Below, piece after piece: positions 1 through 11,461 of a DNA stretch of 64,000 bases (within the stretch, counting starts at the first letter, position 1; each line of letters begins with the position of its first letter). The DNA is taken from the NCBI RefSeq assembly GCF_000143415.4, contig NW_003314338.1:274157-338156 (forward strand), written 5' to 3'. The translations under genes were made by a program, and so were the position numbers. The notes beneath the pieces are model-generated. The model saw nothing but the letters and a program-made list of their open reading frames with translations, was not told where the DNA came from and searched no databases. Source of the DNA: Selaginella moellendorffii. Its lineage: Eukaryota; Streptophyta; Lycopodiopsida; Selaginellales; Selaginellaceae.

Positions 1-1138
1 TATAGTTATTCCTGATTAATGCTTACTTCCATCCTTTGTTCCATGTCACTATGACAATTTTATCATAAAGGATCTGCGTGATCACACAATGCTTTATTAG
101 TGTTAAACAAGAAATAATTACCTTTTGACTGTCTTATCCGGCTCACTTTATGTCTTGGTATTCTACATATCAAAAGAAAGATAGTAATAAAGCAATGGCT
201 CCAATCTTAAAAAACTTACCCTATTATTGTTATTATCTCAGTGTTTTTGTAAATTTCAAGGTATTTTTTTGTGATGTGTATATGATGAGGTACATGATGC
301 TACCAGTATAAAATAAAATATAATTTTTATAATAAAATAATTAAAATATAATAAAATAATTGTAAAATATTAAAAGTTATTAAAATAAAATATAACACAT
401 AAAGGTAACATCTTTCACTTAGTATCATACAATTCCAAAACTTTCAATCTAAAAACTAAACTCTATAACAATGTTTATATTTTAGATGTATGTAGTTTAA
501 ATGAATTTTAAATATTTATTTTTAATATCATTATATTTTAGTGTACTTAAGTAAAACTTATTTTATTAAGAGGAAAAATTTTAGAGCTGAAAGAAACACT
601 TTTTATGAATTATATAGATTTTAAATAAAAGAAAAAATTATTTACCAAACCTTAATCTCTAAATGGCTCATCTGGCCATATGATCCCATATTGAGCAATT
701 TCATTTATAGAAGATCGAAAACTTCACTCAACAAACAGAGTTTTAAATGTAATATAATGTTATGAGTTATATATATTATGTTATGATATGTGTTACTGAT
801 AGAGTCAATTGTAGAAGGGATTTTAAATATAAAGATATTTAAATACAAAGATGTTTAACTATGTATGTTATCAAAATGATTATGTTAAAAATTACAATTA
901 CAATTACAACCTTTGAAATTACTAAAACATCAAAAATAAACACAATCCTCCTAGTGTAGCTAGGACTTTTGCTAGTACTCCCTTATTTGAAAGTGCTATT
1001 GGCATATGGCATCTGGCATCTTTTATTCTATTTTTAGAATATTATTTATGGATATACTTAAAATCTGATGGTTGATAATTAAAGACTTTCAAACAACAGC
1101 CTAGATTAAAACACATGGCATAAGGGTGATAACACTTC
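1..1138. other. AT-rich intergenic DNA
   Basis: This stretch is strongly AT-rich with many short A/T runs. I see no convincing coding sequence, RNA gene or repeat. It may include the lost upstream part of the BIG-like pseudogene that becomes recognisable at about 1139. Confidence 0.5.
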
Positions 1139-3300
1139 ATGGATGGAGAAGAAACTTGGCACCTCGAACCCTCCATACTTCAGCAGATCAGACATGGAAA
1201 ATGGCAAACTGGGAGGCTGCAACCGTATCCACAGCAGGAGCTATTGCTACAGAAGTCGGCTGAACCATTAGAAACAGATCAAGCATCAACTGAAAGTGCA
1301 CTTACTCTTGAGCAAAGACGTGTTCGCAAGCTTGAGCTTCAGGTAATCTCTATCCCTGCTTCATTGTAAATAAGCGCAAGTGCTGTGAATTTCGTCTGTA
1401 ACTTTCCACCTTATACACCAGGGATGCATGAAGGACTGGGCATTCAATTACAAGCTTTTTACACTGCAGGAAGGAATCATATTATTCAACCAGAAGCCTG
1501 CAAGGGTATTGATTTCATTGTAAAAGCCAAGAAAGTGGAGAAAATTCCTGAAGAGGTTGTCAAGTTCCTCCTGAGTACCATAGGTCTCAACAGAGGCCTG
1601 ATCGGGGATTACCTGGGTGAAAAAGAGGAGTTTTCATTTATGCACGTCTATGTTGACTCCAACTGTCATAATATGGAGTTTGACATGTCGATACGAACAT
1701 TCTTGATGGGATTCAGTCTCCCTGGGAGATCAGAAGATAAATAGGACAATGGAAAAATTTGCAGAGCGATATTGCACCTGTAATCCGATGGTGAAAGATG
1801 AGGTGAGCAAATGCTTCCACTTCCTTCCAAGATCTCACTCATGGGCTATTACAGATGTCTAAAGCTGCATTTATAAAAACTAACGGAGGTATTGACGATG
1901 GAAAGGATCTTCCTGAAGAGTTTATGGGAGGACTATACGACCGTATAGTGAACAAAGAAATTAAAATGAAAGCGGATAATGTTATTCCGGTCACAAAACC
2001 AGCTGGGAAGGACAATAATTTCCTGCTGGGATTGAGAACATCATGAAATAGTTATCCGAAAGCCCAAAGAAGAGACTGTTTGAGTCCAGTGAAGACGTGA
2101 TTCGTTATATGCAAGATCAGCTCAAAGAAAAAGCTGAGAAACCAGAGTAAGCTTCACTGTTTCCTTATTGTATTGGTAGCATTGCCTTCATTTTCTACTA
2201 GATCTGCGACAGACATGGAAATTTTTAAGCCAATGGTAGAAGTTTCATGGGGATGCGGGGCCTAGTGTCCCACTAGACAAGAGAGACGACGAGGGTGTGA
2301 CTTCACCGTGCCTGGAAGGGTTCAGGCATGAGATACATATCACTGCAGTGATGTGCATGCAGGATGCTTCTGTGACTTCTCTTGCAAAGTTTACATCGCT
2401 ACATTCTCCTGTGGATATCAAGTAGAAAAACGTGAATGCTATCAAGATAAATTTAGTGTGACGACATATGGTGCTTACCCAGGCCAAATATTGCAAATGA
2501 ATAAGGAAATTATTGGCAGCACACATGGGAGCATGTACTTACATGCGTTTCACGATTGATCAGCTTTATCTCATCGGCGGCTCTTCATGATGCTACTTTC
2601 TTTTCAAACGATCCAGAAAATACTAAGCTATCAACTGCTCCAAAAAGAAAAGGAAGATTGCATTTTGCTGCTCTAGCTGCACATCCAGGACCATACGACA
2701 GTACTGGTGGCAGGCAGAGCCCAATACCTGGTGCAGTCACTGCAGAGAAAATGAGTAATCTCTTTTCAAATCTCAGTTTGCTTGGTCAAATCGATTCAAA
2801 CGAAGCTAACAAATTTTTTACTCGAAGTCAAGCCTTAAGTAGCGAAGGAATTGTGGACTTTGTAAAAGCATTATGCAAAGTGTCCATGGATGAACTGCGA
2901 TCTCCTACTGATCCACGAGTGTTCAGTCTCACAAAATTGTGGAAATCTCGTAAGTGATTTGATTGTGATGTATTCACTCACTTGTTGTATAGGCACTTCA
3001 ATATGATCAGGCTGGTCTGGAGCAGGATGTAGAATACATTGTCTGACTATTTTGTTACTGTTGGGTGTTCAAGCAATTTCTCAGTTGCTATGTATGCCAT
3101 GGACTCTCTGCGGCAGTTAGCGATGAAACTCATGGATCGTGAAGAGCTTGCAAATTACAACTTCTAGAGTGAGTTTATGCGGCCTTTTGTCATCATCATG
3201 CAGAGAAGTGCCTCTGTTGAAATACAAGAATTTATCATCCGTTGTGTCTCTCAAATGGTGTGCAGCAGGAAATCTGGCTGGAAAATTACGTTTATGGTAA
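1139..3300 (+). pseudogene. BIG-type Sec7 ARF-GEF pseudogene (partial)
   Basis: The pieces match, in order, the middle of plant BIG proteins, which are large guanine-exchange factors that activate ARF GTPases on trans-Golgi and endosomal membranes. I see the segment before Sec7 (1139-1341), Sec7 motif 1 (IGDYLGEKEEFS, about 1606-1640), a post-motif piece (MEKFAERYC, about 1750), the GIDDGKDLPEEF segment (1885-1925), a post-Sec7 linker (2040-2150), a VTSLAKFTSLHSP-like piece (about 2372-2410) and the downstream helical region (2556-3300, including MDSLRQLAMKL). Introns with GT-AG ends survive, so this is not a processed copy. At least two frameshifts, several stops and loss of the YVLAYS-LNTDAHNP part of Sec7 show that it is dead. 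Both ends of the usual ~1,700-residue protein are missing. The family match is from recognition, not a search. Confidence 0.82.
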
Positions 3301-4959
3301 CAAACTTTTCAGAGTCAAGGTATCAATCCTTTATCAATTACATTTCCTTACAACTGCCGCAACAGATAGAGATAGCGGCATTGTCCATCTTGTATATTCA
3401 CAGACTGTGAATTGCTTCTCACTCTGTGTTCTTCAAATATTTTCTAGAATTATAGAGATTGTTTTGAATCAAGAGGTAAAGAGATTGTTTTGAAACAAGA
3501 GGATTGTTTTGTGCCACTCACTCATTCCAGAGGTAATAGTAAAGTAAAGGATTTTTAGTAAAGGGCCTTCTAATTTTTCTCTTTAATAAGTAACTCTGTG
3601 TTCTTCAAATTTTTTCTAAAATATTAGAGATTGTTTTGAATTAGAGGTGTAACATCTCAGGAACACAACATGGGCTTTAAAGTTTTTGAGCCAATCTTGG
3701 GTTGTCTTGCAACCGATAAGAATAAGAATGCATGAAAGCCAATCACTATTATGGGAGCAAAAAAAATATTATGTTTATTGGAAAGATCTTTTTCCAAAGG
3801 TAATAGTAAAGTAAAGGGTTTTGAGTAAAAGAGCCTTTTCATTATTTAATCAAATATTTAAATATAAATTTTTAGTTGAATTATATATATTTATAAATTT
3901 ATTGAAAAAATATTGAATCAAGTAAAATTTTCAAATACTATATTTGTTGTAAAGTGCCATTTCTTTAAAGTATTTAACACTCTCAGGGGTGTTAATAGAT
4001 TTAGCTATTAACATGAGACTTAGCTATTCTAAGTTTTTATTTCTCAAGTATTTTATCATTTAATTTTCATAGTAGTTATCTTGTATATTATAATTTATAA
4101 AATGTTTGAGATCCATTGCTGAAGCATGTTCTGGTTGATAAGGTTTTAAAGGCATATTAAATTTTTTTTCAAAATACCTAATATAAAATTTTGAAAAGTG
4201 TTATTTTGAATTTGCATTATGAAATCTAAAAACCTGATATTTTGTGAGAGGAAGAAACTAAAAATTTAAAAGATCACACATGTACATAGATACCCATTGT
4301 GGCAACGGTAGTGATTATTATTTTGTATTCTGCTCTATATGACCTCCCATATATGATATGATCTATATCATAGACTCATAGTTTTAGAAAATAATTTTAG
4401 TTTATGTAATAAAATTCAAATTATATTATTAAGCTTATTATTATACATTATAATATTTAGATTATTATTAATGTATATAAACATTTTATTATTTAGATTA
4501 CAGTATTGATAAATTTAGTGACAATATTATAATACAGTATTAATATTACATATTTATGATAATAATATAATTTTAATATTTAAAATTCTTTATTAATTCA
4601 CATATTTATATGTAACAAAAATTATATTTAATAAATCTAGTCTGTAGCAATGTTTGCCAATACTTAGTTAATGTTAACAGTTTGTAATTAATTACATTAT
4701 TACAATCTTTTTTAATCATTCATTAGCTTCTATACAACATTAGTTTTGAAAGCTCCAACTTGGCTTATATTTAGAAACCTGATACCACACACAAGAAATT
4801 ATAAAACAATAGTAGAAAGAAATAAAACATACTTTTTGTTTTCTCGCACATTTTTTCTTGTAAGTGTCAAGTCCACTATAAAAGGTTCAATTTCTCAGTA
4901 TCTCTGTAGATCTCGAGCTTGCAATGAATCTTCAGATTATACATCTTTGATCAAATAGA
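3301..4959. other. AT-rich DNA, no gene seen
   Basis: After the BIG-like fragment the sequence becomes AT-rich. Two short related stretches near 3460-3560 and 3590-3660 share text such as attagagattgttttgaat, suggesting a small local duplication. I find no supported coding sequence or mobile-element end. Confidence 0.4.
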
Positions 4960-5059
4960 GTCCATTACAGCCCAAAAAAAGTAGTATAATCATCAGCTTA
5001 TATGGAAGCATCCCTACAATTTCATTAGCAGCATCATCAAATGCAACTTGCCTATATAT
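4960..5059 (-). pseudogene. RPA70-like gene, downstream part of the exon split by element 1
   Basis: Read on the minus strand from the insertion site, this encodes RQVAFDDAANEIVG, which resembles the segment after the zinc finger in the C-terminal OB fold of the replication protein A large subunit. If element 1 and one TATAT copy are disregarded, the frame continues directly from LDNTGHI at 12611 onwards. Beyond about 4970 the similarity fades into stops, so the 3' end of the gene is missing, unrecognised or further away. The gene is physically separated by 7.5 kb of retrotransposon. Confidence 0.7.
5055..5059. repeat. Target site duplication of element 1, left (TATAT)
   Basis: The five bases TATAT directly precede the TG that opens the 5' LTR. 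The same five bases follow the closing CA of the 3' LTR at 12606-12610, as expected for Ty3/Gypsy integration. Confidence 0.88.
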
Positions 5060-6226
5060 TGTAAGGAACCGACTCCCCGAGATGTCGTAGGCTAAAGGAT
5101 CCCCAAAAGCTTGAGCGAAATGACAAAGAGTTCATCAGATAGGACCAAGTTGAGGATCGAGTCCAAGACTGACTCTAGGACCGAGTTCGAGATAGGGTCC
5201 GGAATCGAGTCCGAGACCGACTCGGGGACCGAGTTCGAGTTCGAGTCCGAGTTCGAGACCGAGTTCGAGACGGAGTCCGAGATCCGAAATCGGGTCCGAG
5301 ACCGAGTCCGAGGTCGAGTCCGAGGTCAGGTCCGAGATCGGGTCTGAGATCGAGTCCGAGATCGAGTCCGAGACCGAATCCGAAGTCGGATGCGAAATCG
5401 GGTCCGAGATCGAGCCAGAGACTAAGTCCAAATACTAATACGGGTCAAGGGGTGAAAGCTCAAAGCGTGCGTCTCCCAGGGGGGGGGGGGGCTGCAGGGG
5501 GTTCCAAAAGTATAGTAGGGATAGTGAGGTCTAGGAACCAGTCTTGAAGGAACTCTCCAGTGGTGCTTCTAAACTGACTTGAGGTTGAGACTGGGGCCGA
5601 GGGGCCTTGGGTGGGAGTGAGCATGGGCCTGAGTGGTGCCGGAGGGGCCACCCAGGGAAGTGCTCAAGAGCAGCTCCCACTCCCGAAAGGGAAACCGACT
5701 GCGGTGCTCTTGGCTCAGGTGGAGTGGTGCCCCATTTGAGTACTTTGTGGCTCATTGGTCCTTGCCCTTCCTAGGGGCTTGGGCCTTCCCTTCGGGATGG
5801 AAGTGGGGGGGTAGAGGTACCCATACCGGGCCGTTAGGCCACGGTGTTTCGCCCCGACGTCCCGAAGCAAGTGCTGCACCCAAGACTTGGGATTTAGAGG
5901 GTCCCATGATCAAGTCTTGTGGTACCAAGGGGTGTTAGGAATCTGGAGGCTTGGTGTGCTTGGCTGTTTGTGCCTGCGGGGAGTGTAGCCGAACCTTAAG
6001 TCCAGTCTAACCCGGGGAGGGGGATTGGGAGAGATTTGGGAATCCGTAGATGGATGGCTAACACTCCGTTGCTCGTGCAGTAAGTAGCTGAAACCAAGTA
6101 GGACCAAGTAAGAGCTGGTACCATAGACAGGAACCTTGGCGAGGGAACTTAGCACAAGCCAAGGCAGAGTCGGTCGGATAGACGAGGTAAGCTGGCAAAT
6201 TGGAAAGGAAAAATTTGTGGCTTACA
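5060..6226 (+). repeat. Element 1 5' LTR (LTR1 family, 1167 bp)
   Basis: It starts TGTAAGGAACCGACTCCC and ends TTGTGGCTTACA, and the same ends flank the 3' copy. A 6-bp-based GAGTCC/GAGACC array lies at about 5150-5435. A conserved module (GGTGAAAGC, then CCAAAAGTATAGTAGGG at about 5503-5520) follows. I infer this module holds the core promoter because LTR2 shares it. A run of G bases lies at about 5479-5491. Confidence 0.92.
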
Positions 6227-6228
6227 AT

Positions 6229-6242
6229 TTGGTATCGGAGCG
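6229..6242 (+). other. Element 1 primer binding site
   Basis: TGGTATCGGAGC starts two to three bases after the 5' LTR. It differs at one base from the common plant TGGTATCAGAGC site, which is complementary to the 3' end of initiator methionine tRNA and primes minus-strand DNA synthesis. Confidence 0.85.
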
Positions 6243-9200
6243 TCTTCCTCAGTTCTAGCGAAGGATAGAGGCGGATTGCTGGGAGATGGCAAGGGCAGGA
6301 TGTAAGCGAACCCAGGCAGAGACGGAACCTCCTCCAGAGCTGGAGCCTCCGGTCGAACAGGAGGCTATGGATGAGGAATCTTTGCATGAGGAAGACTCCA
6401 GTGAGGCAACTTCCAAACAGGAGTCTGGTGGTGAGGTTCGGTCGTCCAAGGCTCGATTGGATGTTCTAGAAGGACAATTGGCACAGACCAATGCCCTGCT
6501 AGAGACTCTCGTACGCAAGCGAAAGCGTGACGAGAAGCAGAAGAAAAAGCGAAAGACTGTGGATGCTGGCAGCGCAGAAGGTGCGGACCCTTCGGCAGGG
6601 ACTGAGGCAAAATCAGACAAGGTCGAACAGACCGAAGTGGAATCAGGCCCTCAGGTAGTTCCCAAGTACAAACCAAAGCCCCCACCGGTCTTCAAGGGAG
6701 TGAACAACTATAAGTTGGTGGAGGATTGGTTTTACGATATGGAGGACTACTTTCGAGCGTTGCGATTACCGAGCTCAGAGAAGGTCTCATGTGCAAAACC
6801 ATACTTGGCAGATAATGCCAAGTCTTGGTGGAGAACGACAGAGGCCAATGAAGGACTGGTGGCCACTTGGGAAATGATGAAGGCGAGGATCCGCGCAACT
6901 TACGTTCCTCCGAATGCTACTCTGCATCTAAGAGACGAGCTGAGTAGGCTGAAGCAGACCGGAACCATTCAGGAGTATGTGAATGGGTTTATGGCAAAGA
7001 GGATACTTGTCATGGATATGGGGGATATGGATGCGTTCCATGCCTTCATATCAGGTTTGCAAACCTGGGCTCGCGGCGAAGTAATGCGGTGGAACCCGAC
7101 CAACTACAAGGAAGCATTGGATGCGGCCATCAAGGTGCATTTCAACAATAACCTGCGAAAGGGGAACACGACGGGGTCGGGATCCACGTTTAGCAAAGGG
7201 GCCAAACCAAGAGGAACGTTTAGCAGAGGGAAATTCAAGAAGAGTTTCTCTAAGAATGAGTCCTCGGGGTTCTGGAAAGGCAGATCCGGTGGCCAGCAAG
7301 CGAGTACGTGGGGGAGTCAAGCGAAAAGAGACAAACCCACAGATAAGAAGGTCAAGTCATATAGCAGCGTGGGAAATAACGTATGCTACAACTGCGGTGA
7401 AGCGGGACACTTCTCGAGGGAATGTCCCTACCCGAAGAAGGCCAGAGCCAATATGGCCATCAAGTCGGGTGAAGTCCAAACGGAGGTATGTGATCCAGTC
7501 CCTAACTCAAAGTTACTCATTACACGAGCAACTTTGGTAGAGAGTCGTTCGCGACATCTACTAGCCCTCCAAGGGAAGCTCGGAGGTAGCTTTGTTAAAA
7601 TCCTTATTGACAAGGGTGCTTTGGATAATTTTGTGGCTGCAGACATAGTCCGGCAAGCCGGACTAACGGTGCAGCGGCTAGGCGAACCAAGGACTATAGA
7701 GTTTGTTCAAGGTAGCCAAAGCACTGATGAGGTACTTCGACAAGCGAGAGTCGAAGTGGGGACTTGGAAGGTGGACATGGATTTCACCGTGTTGGACATG
7801 GTGGGATTTGACGTGATCTTCGGAATGGACTGGTTCAATCGATTTGTGGTAGCCCTGCATGGACAAGGTAGAAACCTTGTGGTACTGGCGAATGCCCAAG
7901 GAAGAAGATCTAGGGTGGAGGCGAAGGATCTAAAGGTAGGGCAAAGCAAGGCCAAAGATTCCTGCTTAAACCTGGTGTCCACGAGAGGACAACTCACTAA
8001 AGGAACTAAGGCGGCCTTTTTGTGCTTACTCTCGGTGAAGAGTGACAAAAAGACAGGAATGGAAGAAGTACCTTTAGTGATCCAGCGGGTGTTGGACCAA
8101 TTCCAGGATACCATGCCGGAGGAGCTACCGGCGGGGCTACCCCCAGCACGACCGATAGAACATAAGATTGAGCTGGTCGAGGGTGCTGAGGCAATGGTTC
8201 GTCCCCCTTATCGTTTGAACAAAAAAGAACTCAAGGAGCTCAAGTGCCAACTAGAGGAGTTGGTGGACAAAGGGTATGTTAGGTTGAGCAAGTCGCCGTA
8301 TGGGGCGCCGGTGTTATTTGTGAAAAAGAAAGATGGATCTATGCGCATGTGCATAGACTACTGGTTGCTCAACAAGTATACAAAGAAGAACAAATACCCT
8401 TTGCCAAGGATTGAGGACCTGTTCGATAGGTTGGGAAAGGCAAAATACTTCTCGAGGATTGACCTAAGGTCAGGATACTACCAGATCAGGGTAGCCGAGG
8501 AAGATGTCGAGAAGACAACCTGTCGAACGAGGTATGGGAGCTTTGAGTTTCTGGTGATGCCCTTCGGGCTATGTAATGCGCCGGCAACATTTTTGGCGCT
8601 AATGAACCACATCTTTGTACCCTATCTGGATCACTTTGTGGTCGTCTATATCGACGACATCCTGATCTATAGCGAGACGCTAGAGGAGCATGCCGAACAC
8701 TTGGCGAAGGTGTTTGAGAAACTAAGAGAACACAAACTATATGCTAAAGAGAGCAAATGTGACTTTGCTCAACAAGAGGTAAAGTTTCTCGGGCATGTGG
8801 TGGGCCAGGACGGGCTCAAGATGGACCTGGAGAAGGTCCAAGCGATCCAGGAATGGGAGCGACCATCCAATGTACACGAGTTGAGGGCATTCCTGGGGCT
8901 ATGCAACTACTATCGAAAGTTTATCAGACACTATTCGAGAGTAGCCCTGCCCTTAACGGACCAAATAGGAAAAGGGAAGATGGTGTGGACAGCGGAATGC
9001 GAGGTGGCATTCGTCCACCTCAAAGGGAAGTTGAGGAAGGCTCCCGTATTGGCATTACCAGACTTTGGTAAGGACTTTGAGGTAGAAACGGATGCTTCAA
9101 ACTTTGCGTTGGGTGCAGTTTTGAAGCAAGACAACCATCCGATAGCATTCTTCTTGAAAAAGCTGGACAAGGCTCAATAGAAGTGGCTTGCCCACGAGAA

Positions 9201-10159
9201 GGAATTGTTTGCGGTGGTCAAGGCGCTCAAGGAGTGGCGACACTACCTTGGGAGACACTTCAAGGTTTACCCGGACAATGTGGCAACAAAACACTTCTTG
9301 TCACAGCCCGACCTAAGAGGGAAACAAGGTTGGTGGGCCAATGCCTTGGCTGAGTTTGATTGCGAGATTCTGTACAAGCCTGGGAAGAGCAACATCGTGG
9401 CGGATGCGCTAAGTTGAAAAGCGAGGTTGAGGTTGGCAATATCCAGCGCAACAACAACCTTCTGGGACGATGTGCGGACAGCATATGAGAACGATGGTCT
9501 AGCACAAGAAGTGTTGCTGAGGAATCTAGAGGCGCAGGAAGCTCACCAGAGAGGTGAGCTGCCAACGGAAGAAAAAACGGGCTATGCGGAACGCAACGGA
9601 CTCATCTATTACAAGCAAACGAGGGTGTATGTTCCAGAAGGGGAACTAAGGAAGGTGGCCTTAGAAGAGTGTCATGACGGACCTCTTGCGAGACACGGCG
9701 GAGTGCCCAAGACGATGGGCTTACTCAAAAGGAAGTACCATTGGCCAGATATGGCTAAGGACGTCCAAGACTATGTAAAGACATGTCCAACATGTCAACA
9801 GGTAAAAGCCGTGACTAAGGCTAGTGGGGGCTTGTTGCAAAGCATCCCAATTCCAGATCGCCCGTGGAAATGTCTTACGATGGACTTCATCACAGGACTC
9901 CCCCCAAGCGAGGGGTTTGATGCGATATTCGTGGTGGTGGACCGATTTTCGAAAATGGCACATTTCATACCCACCACAACGGAGGTGGATGCAGAAGGTG
10001 TGGCGAAGCTGTTCTTCGAACAAGTGGTTCGAGTGCGGGGAAGACCGGAAGAGATCAACTCAGATCGAGATAAGATCTTCACCAGTAGGTTCTGGAGGAC
10101 TCTCCTAGAATAGTATCGCACCAAGTTGAAATTCAGCACAGCCTATCACCCACAGACAG

Positions 10160-10205
10160 GTATGGGGTATTAAGTCAAGTTGTTGGCATTAACACTTCTT
10201 GACAG
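10160..10205 (+). other. Intron-like interruption 1 in pol (46 bp, phase 1)
   Basis: The 46 bases begin GTATGG and end TTGACAG. They split the Asp codon of the conserved HPQTDGQTE block of integrase; skipping them joins the block exactly. An upstream stop (TAA) inside and the non-triplet length mean they cannot be read through. Size and borders match the tiny introns in nearby host genes. An ATTAAC sequence near the 3' end could serve as a branch site. Confidence 0.75.
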
Positions 10206-10623
10206 ACGGACAAACGGAAAGGGTGAATAGGCAGCTGGAGGATTATTTGCGATGCTATGTCTCGGGAGACCAGACCGATTGGGTAAGTCATTTGGGACTT
10301 GCGGAAATGTGTTATAACAACTCACCACATTCGAGTATCGGGGTGAGTCCATGGGAAGTCATCAATGGGCGAGCTATTGAAGGTCCTGTGGAACTCGGCG
10401 TGGCTGAGTATCATGGAGAGTTGCCCGCAGTGGAGGCATTCACGGCGGAAAGACTCAGCATTTGGAATCTAGTAAGGGATTCCTTGGAACGGGCTCAACA
10501 AAGGCAAACCAAATACGCGAACCAGAAGCGTCGGGATGTAGAGTTCCAAGCTGGGGAGAAGGTGTGGCTGAACACCAAGAACCTCAGACTACCAAGTGGG
10601 ATCAGCCAAAAGTTGACCCAAAG

Positions 10624-10675
10624 GTAAAGATGCATGTATTCCTATAAATGAATTGATCTTGAGTTCCTTAAGCAG
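10624..10675 (+). other. Intron-like interruption 2 in pol (52 bp, phase 2)
   Basis: The 52 bases begin GTAAAG and end TTAAGCAG. They split the Arg codon in a KLTQR-FAGPYEI block just before the chromodomain. Skipping them restores the conserved frame across the block. A TAA lies at the 5' end in the incoming frame. Confidence 0.75.
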
Positions 10676-11057
10676 GTTCGCGGGGCCTTACGAGATTGAG
10701 GCACGAATCGGTAAAGTGGCTTACCGCCTCCGACTTCCTCGAGAGATGGGGAAGATGCACCCAGTGTTCCACGTGAACTTACTCAAGCCGTACTTTGAGG
10801 ATCCGCTTCGCAAGGACCAAGTGAGACCTTTACCTGAGGTTATCCAAGGGGAAGAGGAATACGAAGTCGAGGCCATCCTCAATGCGCGCCAGAGCAAGCG
10901 ACAAGGACGTGAGGTGAGAGAGTTCCATGTGAAGTGGAAAGGATTTCCACACTGCGAAGCAACATGGGAACCGGAGGAGAACCTAGCGAACGCACGAGAT
11001 CTAGTGGAGGAATTTCTGCAAGGCAGAACTCTATGTACTTATGCAAAATTCAATTAA

Positions 11058-11448
11058 AAAATATCAATTTGCAAAGTTGAGCAAGTGGCATATGTTGGGA
11101 CCCGAAGGCGTGCCAAAGGTAAGCTAATTAGCATGGGTTGGATAGGTCGACCAGGCGTAGGGCACTACGCCCGACTCCCCGCGGGGATGTCGAATCCGTA
11201 GACGTATTCTAGGGAGGTTGGGTTCGAGTCCCAACCCCCTAGTAAAGCAAGGCTGGGTTCAAGTCCCGACCCCATACTAGGGCGTGGTGAGGTTAGGGGT
11301 ATAGGGACACCTATATTCCGTTGTCATGGGCTCTTGGCCGGGGAGGCTAACTTAGGCACACCGCTAAGTGGGGGGATGCCCCCGGAGACATGGTCAACAA
11401 GTCGTAGGATAAAACGAGACGTTCGATGTGGGCATCGAACTTCTTCTA
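11058..11448 (+). other. Element 1 3' untranslated region with two T-arm/B-box-like motifs
   Basis: This non-coding stretch lies between the chromodomain stop and the 3' LTR. It contains GGTTCGAGTCC (11221-11231) and GGTTCAAGTCC (11256-11266), both matching the RNA polymerase III B-box/T-loop consensus. The first sits in a perfect TTGGG/CCCAA five-pair stem with a seven-base loop. A full tRNA cloverleaf is not evident. The same paired motif occurs in LTR2-family internal DNA at 47468-47506. Confidence 0.6.
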
Positions 11449-11461
11449 TGGGTGGTGGAGT
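11449..11461 (+). other. Element 1 polypurine tract
   Basis: GGGTGGTGGAG directly precedes the 3' LTR. Elements 2 and 3 have the same ATGGGTGGTGGAGT at the same position, supporting a role in plus-strand priming. Confidence 0.75.

Larger units (their letters stand above)
6286..11057 (+). pseudogene. Gag-pol of element 1 (interrupted)
   Basis: The ATG at 6286 opens a single gag-pol frame. Visible in order: Gag with an acidic/basic N-terminus and a coiled capsid-like region (about residues 115-290); a CCHC knuckle [14 protein letters not shown] (about 367-380); an aspartic protease with DKGA in place of the usual D-S/T-G-A (about 441); reverse transcriptase with YIDD (788-791); RNase H (ETDAS, about 933); then, after stops, integrase with an HHCC finger (9660-9810), the first catalytic Asp in MDFITGLP, the second in SDRD and Glu in TDGQTE; and a chromodomain (about 10855-11030). 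Stops lie at 9178 (TAG), 9415 (TGA) and 10111 (TAG), all in one frame and each one C-to-T step from CAG or CGA. Intron-like insertions at 10160-10205 and 10624-10675 shift the frame. The 5' part through RNase H could still be translated. The full polyprotein could not be made without readthrough and splicing. Confidence 0.93.

Noticed and set aside
5111-5431. Glu/Ser- and Asp/Ser-rich frames
   Set aside because: LTR1 array of element 1; no independent coding evidence.
11090-11290. A functional tRNA gene in element 1
   Set aside because: B-box-like T-arms are present, but I could not find a matching acceptor stem, D-arm and anticodon arm at normal spacing.
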